64,000 nucleotides of DNA from Porphyra umbilicalis (taxonomy: Eukaryota > Rhodophyta > Bangiophyceae > Bangiales > Bangiaceae), in assembly GCA_002049455.2 (NCBI GenBank), contig KV919002.1, positions 58,790 through 122,789 of the forward strand, written 5' to 3'. The position numbers and the translations under genes are program-made. Each line of letters begins with the position of its first letter. The first letter of the stretch is position 1. The notes under the pieces were generated by a model. It ran no database searches. It saw only the letters and a program-made list of their open reading frames with translations, and was not told where the DNA came from. Shown here piece after piece: positions 1 through 11,894 of the stretch.

Positions 1-1999
1 GCGCGAACCATATTGGCTCCCACAGAACTGGGCAATGGAAAGAGCGTTGGCGCTGCACATGGGCGCATCCTGAAGCCTGCGCCATCGGCGTTGTCATGAC
101 ACACTTTCAGGCGGCTACGACCATCGGCATGCGAGATTGACGCTTTTCCTTGGATCTCACCGCTGTACTGAACGCCTTCGTGTGGAATAAAGGACCCGCT
201 GGTAACTCTCTAGGCTGGAACTCGACGTGGTCTGGCGACAAAATGCGTGTCATCTGTGCTGTGGGGATGTCTGGACGACATTTTTGGCCGTTGGTTGACA
301 TGAGCGGTGGTGGTGGGGGGCAGATGATGCTCGTAGCCGGCCGATAGAAAGTGCATTTCCACGGGATGCCAGATCTGATCAGTCCGTGTCTTACTTCAGA
401 AAATTGTCAGAGCCAGTTCCGGATCAACAGAGACGAAAAGAACGGTGCGATTTTGGAGGAACAGAGAAGCATCGAGGTGTATCTGAGCTCCACAAGACCC
501 CTTGAGCGCCTAACCTTTTTACTTTCAGAAACATTGCCACGGAGACCAGTTTTACTTCTTCTCATGGTCAACACAAGCATAGAACAGTGTGGAAAACACT
601 TTGCTGGTACGCCTAAATGCATGAAATAGACCTTTACACCATATTCTTCTCTCCTCCATGCTAGGGGCTTCCTGGCGTAGCTCTTATGGATGGGCGTATA
701 ATTTTTTATGTAGGTTTTTTTGGCAAACTATGTGCACAATCACCTTCGCGCTTCTAGCGAAGCGATTGGATATGTTTTCTGGCAGTGACCGTACGAGTCA
801 AGCGTACGTACGCTTGAAAAGAACACTGACAGCGTAATTGCAGCATTGATGGACATGTGTATCTGAACTGTTAGCCGGTGGGTCAAACTCCACGCCTCAA
901 ATTCACTTTTACACTAATAACCAGAGCTGGGTAGGTGAATTCCCGCTTTGTTGTGTCGCGCTTCTCAGACAGAGCCCAGTGGGATCCTTCGAGTCACACT
1001 CTCGCCAAAACGCCACCGACACAGCAATTCAAAATGTAGTGGTTAAAACAAATCGCTGCAATGGAAACACCGCCTACTTCGGCGACATAGTAGCATCGGC
1101 AGCCCTGCCGTCATGCTTGATGCCAGCCATGCTTGTTCGGGTGACGCAGCGCTCTCTCTCATGGGGGGGTGCCACTGGCTGGCACCGGGTAGCCGGGTGC
1201 CTTAGGCGGCAGCCATAACGCCAGGGGTTCACGGCCGTACCCGGCGGCGCGGACGGCGGCGGCGGCGCGGCAGCGACGGTGGCGACGGGGCGGCGCCGAA
1301 GGGGGTAGGATACCGGCTGGGGCCTCACACCTTCAGCTGGCGCGGTGCCCGTCTGGCGGCGGGCCTCCGAGCTCTGCGCGTCTGTCCTCTCGCGCCTCCC
1401 ACCCGTCCGGGCATCGCTCAATGCACCCACCCTGCAAGCTGAGACCGGTACCAGACCTGGTCCTTACTCTTGTTCGTTGGTTTGATGCCCTGTTGGGCTC
1501 CATATATTCGCTTGTTAGGCACGTAGTTTAGCCGATCCCGTGACGTAAACGCACTTTCGGCAAGCCGGTCGGTGCAGGACACCGCACAACACGAAGCCCC
1601 CCGGGCATTTCGGACTGGCGGCTCGTCTGTGAACATCCTATGCGCCGAACGTTACCTGATGCACTCCCTCCCACCCCCCCGCATCGTGTATTACGCTCGG
1701 AGTGATCGTGAATACTTCGCGAGTGCGTATCTGGCGAAACTCGCTTGAAAAATGGCCGGTAGCGTACCAATCACAAAAAGAAATTGGCGCGAGGCGAGTT
1801 TGGAGCCGCAGCTCTCCACAAAGTGCGCAAGCGAGCTTCGCGGGAAATTTTCGCGCGAGGTACGCATGAGCTAATTAAGCTTGGAAAACCTTACTCCACA
1901 CTGCCTGGCACGCAGAGTAGTATAGAAACGATATTTGGAGTGAAGTGCTCGGCGCACCTGTGCGCACTCCTACACTCTCGCAGTACTTTGCTGATCTCC
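1..1999. other. Gene-poor sequence
   Basis: I see no supportable gene here. The open frames are short, overlap on both strands and match no family I know. A GC-rich patch at about 1,230-1,430 gives Arg/Pro-rich translations on the minus strand that look compositional. No repeat shared with the rest of the window was noticed before the MITE-B fragment that starts at 2,000. Confidence 0.5.
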
Positions 2000-2180
2000 A
2001 AAAAAAGGCGGTTGCAGAGTGGTTGCAATCGTCATGAAGCGTACATGGATCAATGGAATCGCCGGATTTCTGAAAGAATTCCTACAGACCAGGCGGTCAT
2101 GGCCGTACGGCGTCGAAACCCACTTCAGCATGAGAGAAAATCTTAGGAAGTTTCAATATCTCCCGCGAAATGCTTTGATT
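2000..2180 (-). repeat. MITE-B fragment (end-truncated copy)
   Basis: The stretch begins with an A-run followed by GGCGGTTGCAGAG. This is the terminal inverted repeat also seen, inverted, at the right end of the complete copy at 18,420-18,844. Homology to that copy continues for about 170 bp, through the segments that translate as RTWxNG and ETHxxxxxNLxKF in both copies, and is then lost, so the other end of the element is missing here. It is oriented opposite to the 18.4-kb copy. No transposase is encoded. Confidence 0.75.
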
Positions 2181-2801
2181 GTGCCCAAATCGCCCTTCCG
2201 ACGGGTCGGGCGTGGGGTTGCTAAACGCTCCCCAATGTTTGGGGCGCGGTGTCATACAGCTCTGATAAGCGCCCAAACGCGCCTCAAACGCACAGAAAAG
2301 CGCCCCACATCGCCTTAACCGCCCGCATAAATTCAGTACATAGCACCCACTAAAGTAACAGAACAACGGAAGTGGTGCCCGTGGCTGGTCTCACAAGTCT
2401 CATGATAAAGAGACTTGCGTCCTAAACTCTGTTCCACGAGGGATGGAGTGCACCACGTCTGAAAACGAACGACCTTATTTTCATTCCCGGCGACAGGTGC
2501 TTGCCGCGAACGAGACCATCACGCTCACGCCGTCCTCAGCAGTCTCTTTTGATCAGCATTGCGGCGGTCGGGGATCGCTCACTCATCCGTCCGATGGAGT
2601 ACGCGTACACCTCCCCTGTCTTTCGTACTGACAGTCACGCGTGGCCCCCTTGTTCAGGGCGTCATTGGCGGGCGTGCCCCCGTAGGATACAAGAGTAGTC
2701 GTCACAGGTTAGTGGCACGATTCCTTTGACCGTCTGGGAGTTGGTTGTCGGGACTTGCATCTGTTGGGACAGCAGCAGTGTCCGGCTGCTAGGTCAGCAG
2801 T

Positions 2802-3188
2802 CTACTCATTGTTTGAAGTCATCGATTCTTGACCGGCACTTGACATTGGCAAGTCTATACTTGGCTCAGCAGAAATTGCAGTTCGCGCCTCAAAAGCGCC
2901 ACTGCCAATGTGGTGCGCATGGCGCTTACGCACCGACATCGCACTGTTTAAGCGCGCCCTGAAAGCGCCCTTAAGCGCGCCCTCAGATGCCTTTAGCGAC
3001 CCCATTCGGGCCACAGCAATCTGGAGAAAATCTCTGTTTACCTCGATCCGGGATATAGATGCGGTGCGACCCTCCAGCCGAAGCACCTTCGTGGCTTGCA
3101 AGAAGTCCAACACCAGATCTAATCGAATGAATGTAGGGTGGCCTGCGCGTCCGCCAATCCGAAATCGTTTCCATTCGTCGTCGTTCAC
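2802..3188 (-). CDS. Hypothetical ORF, 128 aa, unrecognised
   Basis: This is an uninterrupted 128-codon frame starting MNDDEWKRFRIGG and continuing with a balanced, protein-like composition (RLDLVLDFLQATKVLRLEG). I recognise no family. The middle of the frame runs through an imperfect run of AAGCGC/GCGCC words (about 2,890-2,990) that also occur near 2,270-2,310, so part of it may be repeat-derived. It has no supporting neighbours or splice partners that I can see. It could be a small gene, an exon, or chance; I favour an exon remnant or chance. Confidence 0.2.
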   Translation of the reverse strand: MNDDEWKRFRIGGRAGHPTFIRLDLVLDFLQATKVLRLEGRTASISRIEVNRDFLQIAVARMGSLKASEGALKGAFRARLNSAMSVRKRHAHHIGSGAFEARTAISAEPSIDLPMSSAGQESMTSNNE

Positions 3189-4340
3189 TCCGCGTACCTG
3201 ATCTCTGCAACTGGCATTCTCTGACGGTTAGCAATAGGCAAGAACTACGTCGTAGACATGACCTGCACACCGCACCGGCCAACAGAACGTCTCGTTGTGC
3301 ACAAAGAAGCAAGATCCTGTCCGCAAACCTGCCGTCCAATTCACGTGGCCCTTATCGATTGCGTCGCAGGGCAAATCGTGCTTTGACATGAGCATTTAGG
3401 TGCTTCGTAGGAGTACCCTCATCCCTCTCCCCACCGGCTCCCTGGGGCGCTTTCTGGGGCTGCCCACCCCTCTCCCCTTCCCCCACGCCCTCTAACCGGC
3501 TCCATAAAGCACTCGTGGGGACGCTTCCCGGGGCTGCTATTGACCGCGTGCCGCCCACCCGCCCGCCCTCACTCACCTACCGCGCAACCCCCGCCTGCAC
3601 CCCACACGTGCCCACAGGAATACACAAAGGTTAAGGCAAGTGCAAGAGAAAAAAAAGGCGCAATCGCTGCCAACTTCGCGTAGGTCAACCGAATCAGGGA
3701 GAAAGGCACAAGCGTACAAGACGCATCCTGTCAGTACGTGCTGGTAGTATGGAGACAACAATTTCGTTCAGCAAAGCAGCAGCAATACGACAAGCACATG
3801 AATAAACGACGTTACAAGAAGTGGTCGAGCTAACAGCATAAACGTACAGTTGCTGGGAGGCGTTGGCAATTGGGTCAGCATGGCGCTCATGCTAGCACCT
3901 GTCCTGACCACGAACGCCGGAGTGACGGCCATGCCCGTCGTGGAGGCGGCACCTGACGTGGGGATGGAGCCAGTGGCGTCAATGCCCGCGTGCCAACGCA
4001 ATTCTGTTCTTCGACGAGTGCGATGAGATGCGCCTCACACGCAGAATTGGTGCGTGCGCGCCCAAGCGCGGGAACGGACGCCGTATACGTCATTAGTACA
4101 GACCAGCCAAGCCAGCAAGCGCGCTGCCGTCGCGCGTAGGCTGCGTTTGGGGGGGCGAGCAACTGTGGTGAGGACGTCGCGCAGTACGACAAGGCCCTCC
4201 AGCGGTCCCGTGAAGCTCTCTATGGTTGAGCAAGTTGGTCTGATGCCGGCTCTGTCGATGAGCTACATCAAGTTCAGTCGGTAGCGGCTGGCCCTTGGCA
4301 GGACGCGTAGTGGCCCAGCCAGTGTACAGGTGTTGCGGAT
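3189..4340. other. Non-coding, pyrimidine-rich interval
   Basis: No supportable gene. Positions 3,410-3,600 are strongly C/T-rich on the plus strand, with runs of CCCC and CTCTCC, which creates Gly/Arg-rich shadow frames on the minus strand. The rest is unremarkable and matches no family I know. Confidence 0.45.
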
Positions 4341-4702
4341 GGGCTATTCCGAGTCGTGGGTCAGACATGCCTGGCCCTGAGGAGCTGGGGAAAATGTTGA
4401 AATGGAGATGTTCAGATCTCCAAGCCAGTCACACCGGTCATGCGGCGTAGTTGATTTTCGACCTCTCGACTGGTTATGGGCCCATCTCGCGCTGGATGAA
4501 AATCTGAGAGGTCGTAGGTTCGAGATTCGCCTCGGCTGCGCCCCAGGATGGGGACGGAGAAATTTGCAGGTCAGGCAATTCCGAGGAGTGGGTCAGACGA
4601 ACATGTCCCTGAGAAGCTAGTGGCAGTGAAGAACTGGGACTGTTCAGCTCCCCAAGCCAGGCACGTCGGTCGCGTGGCGCAGTTGGTTTTCGACCTCTCA
4701 AC
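4341..4702 (+). repeat. Tandem duplicated SINE-like unit with tRNA-type boxes
   Basis: Two head-to-tail copies of a unit with a period of about 233 bp. Copy 1 is about 4,341-4,573; copy 2 is about 4,574-4,702 and is truncated. Shared landmarks are ATTCCGAG..GTGGGTCAGAC, GTTCAG..CTCC..AAGCCAG and GGCG(T/C)AGTTG(A/G)TTTTCGACCTCTC. Copy 2 contains TGGCGCAGTTGG (4,675-4,686), a good match to a pol III A box. Copy 1 has GGTTCGAGATTC (4,517-4,528), a B-box-like sequence, downstream of its weaker A-box counterpart (4,443-4,454). CGACCTCT and AGAGGTCG in copy 1 can pair. It does not fold into a canonical tRNA cloverleaf, so I read it as a tRNA-derived SINE relic rather than a tRNA gene. Confidence 0.5.
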
Positions 4703-5143
4703 ACACCCAAACAGCCTTTTCACTACTATTCTAGCTGGTGTGTGCATGTGCGAGAACGAAAGTTGCGACGAGCTGGTGGCTTTGCTTGAGACGCACCTTT
4801 CCCAAGCTGATGCTTAACTAAGCAATGAAGTCTGGCGAGCACCGTCCGGTGCGGATATTCTTCGCATGCGATTACGCGGCGAGGTGCAACACCGATAGTC
4901 GCAAGGATGACACTGCAACGCCGCCGTGACCTCACTGCAAGCGCACCCCGCGGCCCAGCCAGAAGAAAGCGGCCTTGGAAGAGGCCTACGGGACCTTGGA
5001 CGACGTCTCCGGCTGGCGGCACCTGCGCGAGGGACCTGCTTTGCTGATCGCATTGTGACGGACGGCGTAACGCCTGCGCCGGGTGCGCCTGGCATACCCG
5101 ATCACCGCTGCTCAGTGGAGCGGAGGCCAATACGTCCGGTGAG

Positions 5144-5982
5144 TTGTCGGAACATCGTGCCAATTCCATTGCACACGACGTCAAAACATACTATCTGTAC
5201 TTGGGTGTTGCGGTGCAGCTAGTGATGGTGCGTTGCAGTGCGAATGTCGTTTTCGCTGCGGGGCAGCGAACAGGCGCTGAGTTGTTCCAGGAGTTATTCA
5301 GGCTCCTACAACAGAAGGTGCGCGTGAGGCCTACGCCCTTCCGCGGCCGACGCTTCATCGGCCGCGACTACCATAATATTGGCGACCACAGCGCGGTTAT
5401 CTGTACTGCGCTCGTGGAAAAGATGTCGCGCGCTTACCTGTCCGTCTTCAAGCAGGTGCTGACGCTGCGTAAAAGGGTGGAAAAACACATGAAACGCGCC
5501 ACGGTCTTACTTCCAGACGAGGCCATGAGGTTTTGCGCGGACACGGCCGAAAAGGTCAGGCTGCTGATAGCAGCTTCCCATGGCTATCGTAATCTCCCGA
5601 GCTTCACGTCTTGATGTTCCATGCGCCGGTTATTTTTGGAAATTTTCGGGAGCATTGGACTCTACGGGGAGCAGGGTCTTGAAGCGTGGCATTGTCGCTA
5701 TGGCAAAAGCATGCCAAACATCTCGGCGCGACCGAGCTGCAGCGTGCTGCTTTATTCTCACCGGCTATGGCGCTCGCCCGAAAGGCGGGTGTTGAAGCTC
5801 TTTGCTGCTACAAGTCTATGCGTATGCCCGCCCCGGTCGGAGCACGTAGAGCATCCCAGCCGGGTGACAAGCGGCGGCCCAAGAACTGGCCGCAGCTGAC
5901 TGCGTTTGCGGTGGAGACGCGAAAGGCAGCCAAGAAACGCAAGCTGTGCACGGCCGTCATTGCGAGAAAGCCAGTGTAACAA
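5144..5982 (+). pseudogene. C-terminal part of a DDE-type transposase, frameshifted
   Basis: A 156-codon frame (5,144-5,614) with the helical segment VFKQVLTLRKRVEKHMKR runs into a different frame that carries FGSIGLYGEQGLEAWH, at about 5,640-5,690. A third frame (5,686-5,979) continues with a Lys/Arg-rich end. Just before the switch, another frame reads HVLMFHAP. A KLHxL..H..F followed some 10 residues later by a G.ysEqglEa.H segment is the pattern seen at the C-terminal catalytic end of several eukaryotic DDE transposases, where the glutamate is the third acidic residue. At least two frameshifts break the frame, and no N-terminal DD half is recognisable. The superfamily is not assigned. No terminal repeats were found. 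Confidence 0.45.
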
Positions 5983-8900
5983 TTACAAGATGGTCGAGGC
6001 ACGCACGCTAATGACGCGCCCGATACACGAGTCGTCTTCTTGTATGATAATGCCTTTAGATGTGTCCTTGCACAGCGGTCGCCGAACGTGTAGTCGCTCG
6101 TCATGATGCGAATAATGTAGCACGATGGGGCGCAGGCAGCAAGCGCCTTCCATGCCGGAGAGCGTCGCGGAACACGGAAGCGGGAGCCAGTCTTGCAGCA
6201 TTTTTTTGACTTCAATTCCGTATTTTGGGTGCCACTGTCAACGGCGCGCATTGCCGGACAGGCCAGTAGAATGGTATCCAGGCCCCTGCAGAAGAAGGCC
6301 GCAGGGATGAAATGAAGGTCAGCCAGGGAGATTTGCTCTGTGACTACACCGTGTGCCCACCGCCAGAGTCCCTCCCACTGCCCCCGTTCGGGCCATTGAG
6401 GTCAGAACGTCAGCGTGGCGGGGACCATATCCTTGGTGGAATGACACGGCTGAACCCACGGTCCTGCCGCAGCGACGGGTCTGTGCGGTGGCGACAACGC
6501 TACAGGAGACGCCACAGCACCCGCGTCGTCGAAATGTGTCGGAAAGACGCTGAGAGGGGGGGGGGGGGTGGGGAGCGCATCCAGTGGCGCAAGTGGGAGA
6601 AATAAAAAAGAAAAGGGGGCACATCTTGTGACGCAGACACCAGCGCACCACCCCACCCACGAGAGCGTGCGCAAAATCCGCCGCACGGCGATGATGGGGC
6701 CGGTGGGGGCCCCTCCCAATGTTTTCATGGTTGCCGGTAAGGCGGGTGCTGGTACGGTGCAGTAGCCGGGCGAAGGCGAGGCAGCACACGTTGGACTGGG
6801 CAGCGACGACGGCAATGACAATGGCAGCGCTCTATCGTAGACGTTGGCAGGTAGTGTGTGGCGGTTGGCGCCGACCGGTGGCTGGGTATCACCTGGGGTG
6901 GATTGCGTGGCCCTGCGAATCGGGCTCGCCGGCGGCTGGACAGCTGTTGTGAGCCCTACGTTGGCCCCGCGGCGCTGGCGGATCGTGTCCCGGATGGCGC
7001 CCAGTGATTGGCCGGCCCGTGCCTGGATATCTTGGCCGCTGATGGTGGCGGTTGTGGGATTTCAGTTTTCCTTGCTTGAAATTCGCATTTGTTCGAGGGA
7101 CTTGCTTGTCGTATTTTGGGTGGCCTGCATTGGCCGGCCCCGATTGGTGGCCGCGCCACGGGCTGCCGAGGGTCGTTTGCTTCCACATATTTCCGCGGGT
7201 TGGGACCAGATAGCGGCCTCTCAGCGTAGGCGCCCCGCTTGCCCTCTAGTGGCGGGGGTGCTGGCGTGTGTTGGCCCGCTGTGGCCCCGCTAGGGGGCTG
7301 CCGTGGGACATTTTAAGGGGAGGTCTCGACCTCCCTCTCGTGTCCACAGGAAGAACCAACCGTGCCTTGGGTCTCTTGCTCCCTCGGGTATGTGCCGTAA
7401 TACCTTTGTCCCCTTCCCCGCGACGGGCGTGGATCGCACTTTTCCCTTGCCGGTTGGTTCTGGGCCTCCCTCATTTGGGCTCCTGGGGTTCCTGATTTTC
7501 CATTCCGGACAGAAGAGAGACAACCGCTACATACTGCAATTAGTCGCTCCTTGCAGTCGAGGTTGGAAATCGATGAGGTGTGCGGTTGAGGTCCGATGGC
7601 CATAGGGCCCGCGCGCCTTAAAAGCAAACCGGGCGCCGCCGCCGCCCCGCTCAGAGAATCTCCACCGCCGTCGTACGACGCCGGCAGACCCGTCTGCGTA
7701 GACCCCCCTTGCCGTGCACAAGCTCGGCTCGTTATTTTTGACGCGCGAGGCAGTGCGCCGGCGTCCACCCGTAGCCGCGGCCACCACGCCCACTGCGTCC
7801 GTGGATGCGGCGGCAGCGGCGACAGCCACGGCCGGTTGTCGGTGGCGGTCTCTGTCGCCCACGCTTGGCGGCGTCGGCACCGCGGCCGGCATTCGCGGCT
7901 AGCTCGACCATCGACGCGTCTCTCCGTAAATAGGTAGCCCGTGCGCGCCAAAACTTCGTCTTGACGTACAAACTGAACCCAAATTGTGCCCGTTTCTTTC
8001 ACAAAGCTCCTCGGTATACCTCGGGCACCGTCTCTGTAGTAAAGTGCCCTCGATGTGGCAGAGCAGCGTGTTAGAAGCGGCACAGCCCATTGTAAATCCT
8101 GAAATCGATCTGAATCGGTCTCTGTTGCCCACTGCCATGTGGGGGAAGCCCTCAGTCATGGGACTGTAGGAAGTACGCGACCCGGCCCCAACGCCAGATC
8201 GAGACGTTGCAAAGAGTATCTGAACAAACAGCTTTTGAATCGGCGGCTCCATCTGCACGATTGAGGCGCTCATGGGGGCGAAAGGGAGGCGACAGATTCC
8301 TCTGGATTATTTTTCAGACAAGCAGGGAGAAACGTTGCTTCCGTTGCAGGTACAGTAGGGGCGTCTTCTGGTCTTTGTTTCGGCCTCAGGTGGGCAGAAA
8401 AGTGACGGGATAGTAGGCACTGGCCGCTTTCGACCCCGCATTTGTGCTCAGGGGACCTCTTCAGCTGAGGTGATGGCAGCCGGTGCTTTTTCGATAGACC
8501 CTCATACGGCTAAACGACTCCGCATGGTCGCCTGCCGCTGCGTCAGCAGCGAGGCTTCGACGAGATTCTCGTCTTGCTTAATGCTCGCGCGACGGATTCT
8601 GAAAGAGACCATTCCTTCCTCCGCTTCACACACTTTTTGGGCAAGACACCTCGCATACGTTGATATGGCGCCAGCCATGTGGTTTCCGTTCCTGACAGCC
8701 GAGCTGGGGACAAACGAATTGTTGTTTCGGCCTCAGTAGCCAACTCGGTGCCACGGTTCGCTTGAATGGTCTGCGGAGCAGGTACACTAGCTCTTAACTA
8801 GGCTTGTCATGTGACGATGCATGTAGAAACAAGGACGTCACGTTATGCACTCCGTTTAAATTGTCAGGACAGGATCCTGAAGGTCCTCGAAAAACAGTCC

Positions 8901-9465
8901 CAATTCACAACTGGAACTCATGGATGGCCTCTTTGGTCACGAACTCATACGATGTCTAGGGTTGTAAGTTCTGGTTGGAAGAACAGATCGTTCAGTTCTT
9001 GAGGTGTCAGAAGGTAATACGACCGAAAACCAACCAGTACGACACGCCGAACGATTTGTACGTGTGAACTACCGTGTGTCTGACGTGATATCAGCCATAC
9101 TCCTGTGGACTTTGATAAGGGGGGTATTGCTCAGCTGCCGCGCTGCCTTTTCGGCAAACTGGCCGCCTTTCCAAGCGTGCACTGGCAAATCGTCGTCTCC
9201 AGCCCTATCCGATGAATGACTATAGAGGAGTCTGAGCCCAACGCCAGCGTGCTTTGCATGCTAGCGGGTCGGCGTCTACGGGAGAAGCGACCGGGGGGGT
9301 GCAATTGTGTACGTGCAACAGTGGGGCACCCGTATGCGCTAGCTGGCTGAAAACCGCTTTTTGGGAATGAGATGTCCCGTCACCAGGCGGCCGGTAGATT
9401 ACGTATGGCATCTTTTCGGTCGCTCTCGATGGACATACTGTGACGTCAGACTCCTGGTCTATCTA
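5983..9465. other. Gene-poor interval, no supported gene
   Basis: Several open frames exist on both strands, the longest being 256 codons on the minus strand at 8,083-7,313. They overlap one another, are low in complexity (Arg/Pro/Gly) and show no domain. A 12-13-base G run sits at about 6,556-6,569. A very similar G run with the same GAGAG leader recurs at about 22,487-22,504. The sequence TTGTTTCGGCCTCAG occurs near 8,375 and near 8,722. I see nothing else I can support. Confidence 0.4.
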
Positions 9466-9864
9466 TTGCTGATCCCCGAATTTTGTCCTGGGCGACAGAA
9501 TCAGAGACTGACCCTGAATAAGAGCACTCTATTTGATTAAAAACGACAGTAGGAAGGCATCGAAGCCAATAGAAAGCCCGCATGCGGTGCCAGGACCTTG
9601 CATCCAGCAGAACTCACTGTTTGTTGCCGCTTGATTCGCTTTTGTTGACACGGAGCAAGCTGCCCACGCGAGACATTGAGATTTTTTACGGTCTCCTCGC
9701 CGAAAGTGCAGAAAAGAAGAGGAGCTGATGCTGATTTCCAGGCTGTATGGGCACATGTAAGCAATCAGGAGCACCAAGCAAGTCCCAGGGCCGTATCTGG
9801 TTGTTGGAGAGAGTCGGTCCGCAAGTCTGTCTCTGTCCACCAGGACAAAATTCGGGGATCTGCA
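9466..9864 (-). mobile_element. MITE-A copy 1, complete, 399 bp
   Basis: The element starts TTGCTGATCCCCGAATTTTG and ends with the inverted form (CAAAATTCGGGGATCTGCAA). This gives terminal inverted repeats of about 24 bp with one mismatch. It is flanked on both sides by TA (9,464-9,465 and 9,865-9,866), the target duplication expected of Tc1/mariner-type integration. Its interior matches the elements at 15,992 and 20,838 over almost the full length, in the opposite orientation to both. It encodes no transposase, so it is a non-autonomous miniature element. Confidence 0.9.
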
Positions 9865-11079
9865 ATACCAGCTTCTATTGGTGAGTGGAACCAGCTCCCC
9901 CGTTGTTCAAGTGCTGGTATGAGCTTCGTGCGACCCTGACTGTGATGAGCGACTTTAGCGGGAGCCGTGTGCACCATGTCCCACCTCCCCAAAGCACCGT
10001 GCGGGAGCCCGACACACACCCCACCGCTCCTGCATGTAACATTTACGTTCTGCTCCTTGAAGTGATCCTGGTACGCGCCCTTGCGCTCACTTTGTCGTCA
10101 CCTCGCTGTGACAGCTCGGCGGCTTGTTACTTGGTTTGGGGCGACGAGAAGAGCCTGCCCTGGCTCTGCGCCCCGAATCCCTTCCCTAAAGCTGGTGGTA
10201 AGGCCGTCAGATCCGAGACATCAATCGGTCGAAGAGCACCCCCTCCTGAGTGTGCCTCGACCTCATATCGCGGATATGCCACGTTCAGCATATCTCGCGC
10301 TGCAGGGTAGGGAGTTTCAACTGACCCGTGCCTTCCATGACCTTCACAAACAGATTCTTGTGGCCAATACTCTCTATACGTGAGCCCTGTTTAAAGGTCT
10401 CAGTAAGTCAGAAGTAGGCCACCGAGTAAGGGCCTTCTTTTGAGAAGACCGAACACAAACTTTCTACGTGGATTCCAGTGGCCGCTGGATACCGGGACAC
10501 TTTGAGGCGCTACGTACCCTCATCTACCGCCCAGCCTTCAGACGGTATGGCCGGCTTCGACAACCTTTTGAGAGCGTGCCCTTCAGGACCTTGTAGCGAG
10601 GGACGGGTCGGTCTGAGGGTTGAGAGTTCTTGCGAGTTTTTTGGGGGCGGAGACGGTTTTGTGGTGAGGTCCGGGACGCCCGCTGACGACAAGGGCTCCA
10701 AGGGTTGAGAGGGCGAGGCGTGAGAGCTGCCTAGCGGCCCTCGACTCGGGTAAGTCAATTTCGGGTAACACAGCTCGTGTCCCGCACTCGGGGTCTCTTC
10801 CCCTTGTCGTCGCCGTGCGTGTGTGCTCTTTCGGGTGTCATTCCACGGCGGATAATCCACGACACGACCACGCCGCGACATAGTCTGGCTCGCCTCTCCC
10901 CCGAGTCGGCTTGGGCTAGCTGGGCATTTCATCGCACATCGTGGAGCGGAAGATGACGATTACGACTGAACCTTTTTCGGGGTGAAGTCGGTGCGTCACC
11001 TAGTCCCGCGGGTTCCCGAGGAGGTACTCTGCCGCTTGGTGCCTAGCGCTGCGGGCGGCGCCCCGCATTATGGAAGCAC
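9865..11079. other. No supported gene
   Basis: Frames of 100-141 codons are present (for example plus 9,885-10,310 and minus 10,932-10,510), but composition and overlap on both strands suggest chance. I find no domain, hairpin or repeat with a partner elsewhere in this interval. Confidence 0.4.
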
Positions 11080-11084
11080 AGTGA

Positions 11085-11455
11085 GGAAAGGGGATGGGGG
11101 ATCACGGTGAAGTGGTTGAGTGTCTTGAGTTCGTGTGTGCTCGTGCAAAAGTGTGCTGTTGGTTATCCTACGGTACGCCCACTTCTTCCATCCGAGAGCA
11201 TCCCTGAAGAAGTCCCCACCGAAGCAAAGTTCTCTCCCCCCTCGCGCCCACACGGCCGCCCACGCCCTAGCATGAAATCGAATCACTCACCAAATAAAAA
11301 GTCACCAGAGGAAAGCGACGATCAAATCGAAAACATGCCACAAGAAACGTCCCAAAATGACGCAAGACGAGTGTATGCAACTTGACGAAGAATTGCACAT
11401 GTACCATATGGGGTACCATGGGGGTACCAGACCATTACCCATACGCGAACATCAA
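11085..11455 (+). repeat. Dispersed repeat C, copy 1
   Basis: About 370 bp that is homologous, in inverted orientation, to 50,180-49,640. Shared landmarks include CACGGTGAAGTGGTTGAGTG, AATCGAATCACTCACCAAAT and GTGTATGCAACTTGA / GTGTGTGCAACTTGA, ending near CATGTACCATRTGGGGTACC. Exact termini and terminal repeats are not clear. Because the 50-kb copy is inserted inside a transposase exon, this is a transposed element and not a host gene. It has no coding capacity that I can support. Confidence 0.75.
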
Positions 11456-11564
11456 GTGGAATCGCCAATGATCAGGCGCTTAGAATTAACGAACTGCATT
11501 GTGCACTGTGAAATGCACCAAGTCATCTCAGATGCATTCCGGATCGCGCTTATGTCAATGGCAA

Positions 11565-11772
11565 GTACAGTCATTGTCCGCTTGTCAAGCAGGGTGGCGC
11601 ACTTTGTAGCCCACGTACGAATCTACAGCTTATTGGACAATCCGGGCTGAAACCATGAGGATCAGAGGCCAACAGCACGCTCGATCGTGGAGTTCGGCGG
11701 CAAGTGTTCAGATCAGGTATCTAAGGACAGCGTACTTCTCACCAAGCGCTACTGAAGAGGGCGTGGTGGGGG
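11565..11772 (+). repeat. Dispersed repeat D, copy 1
   Basis: This matches 63,697-63,902 in the same orientation. The shared core includes GGGTGGCGCACTTTGTAGCC and CAGCACGCTCGATCGTGGA, with decreasing similarity for about 200 bp. It follows repeat C by about 110 bp. The element type is unknown, and the boundaries are where similarity fades by eye. Confidence 0.7.
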
Positions 11773-11894
11773 GCCGCCCGAATGTTCTGATTTAATTTGA
11801 GCATCAAAATACTAGACCGCAAATCAAGCCTGCAAGATCGCTTTCAAGTGCTCGCAGGCGCCTGGAGCCCCGCTCTGGAGCGATCGAGTTGCGC

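Noticed and set aside
4443-4549. A tRNA gene, because GGCGTAG and CTGCGCC can pair as an acceptor stem around an A-box/B-box-like pair
   Set aside because: The D and anticodon arms do not form, and the interval is part of a tandem repeat; a SINE-like relic fits better.
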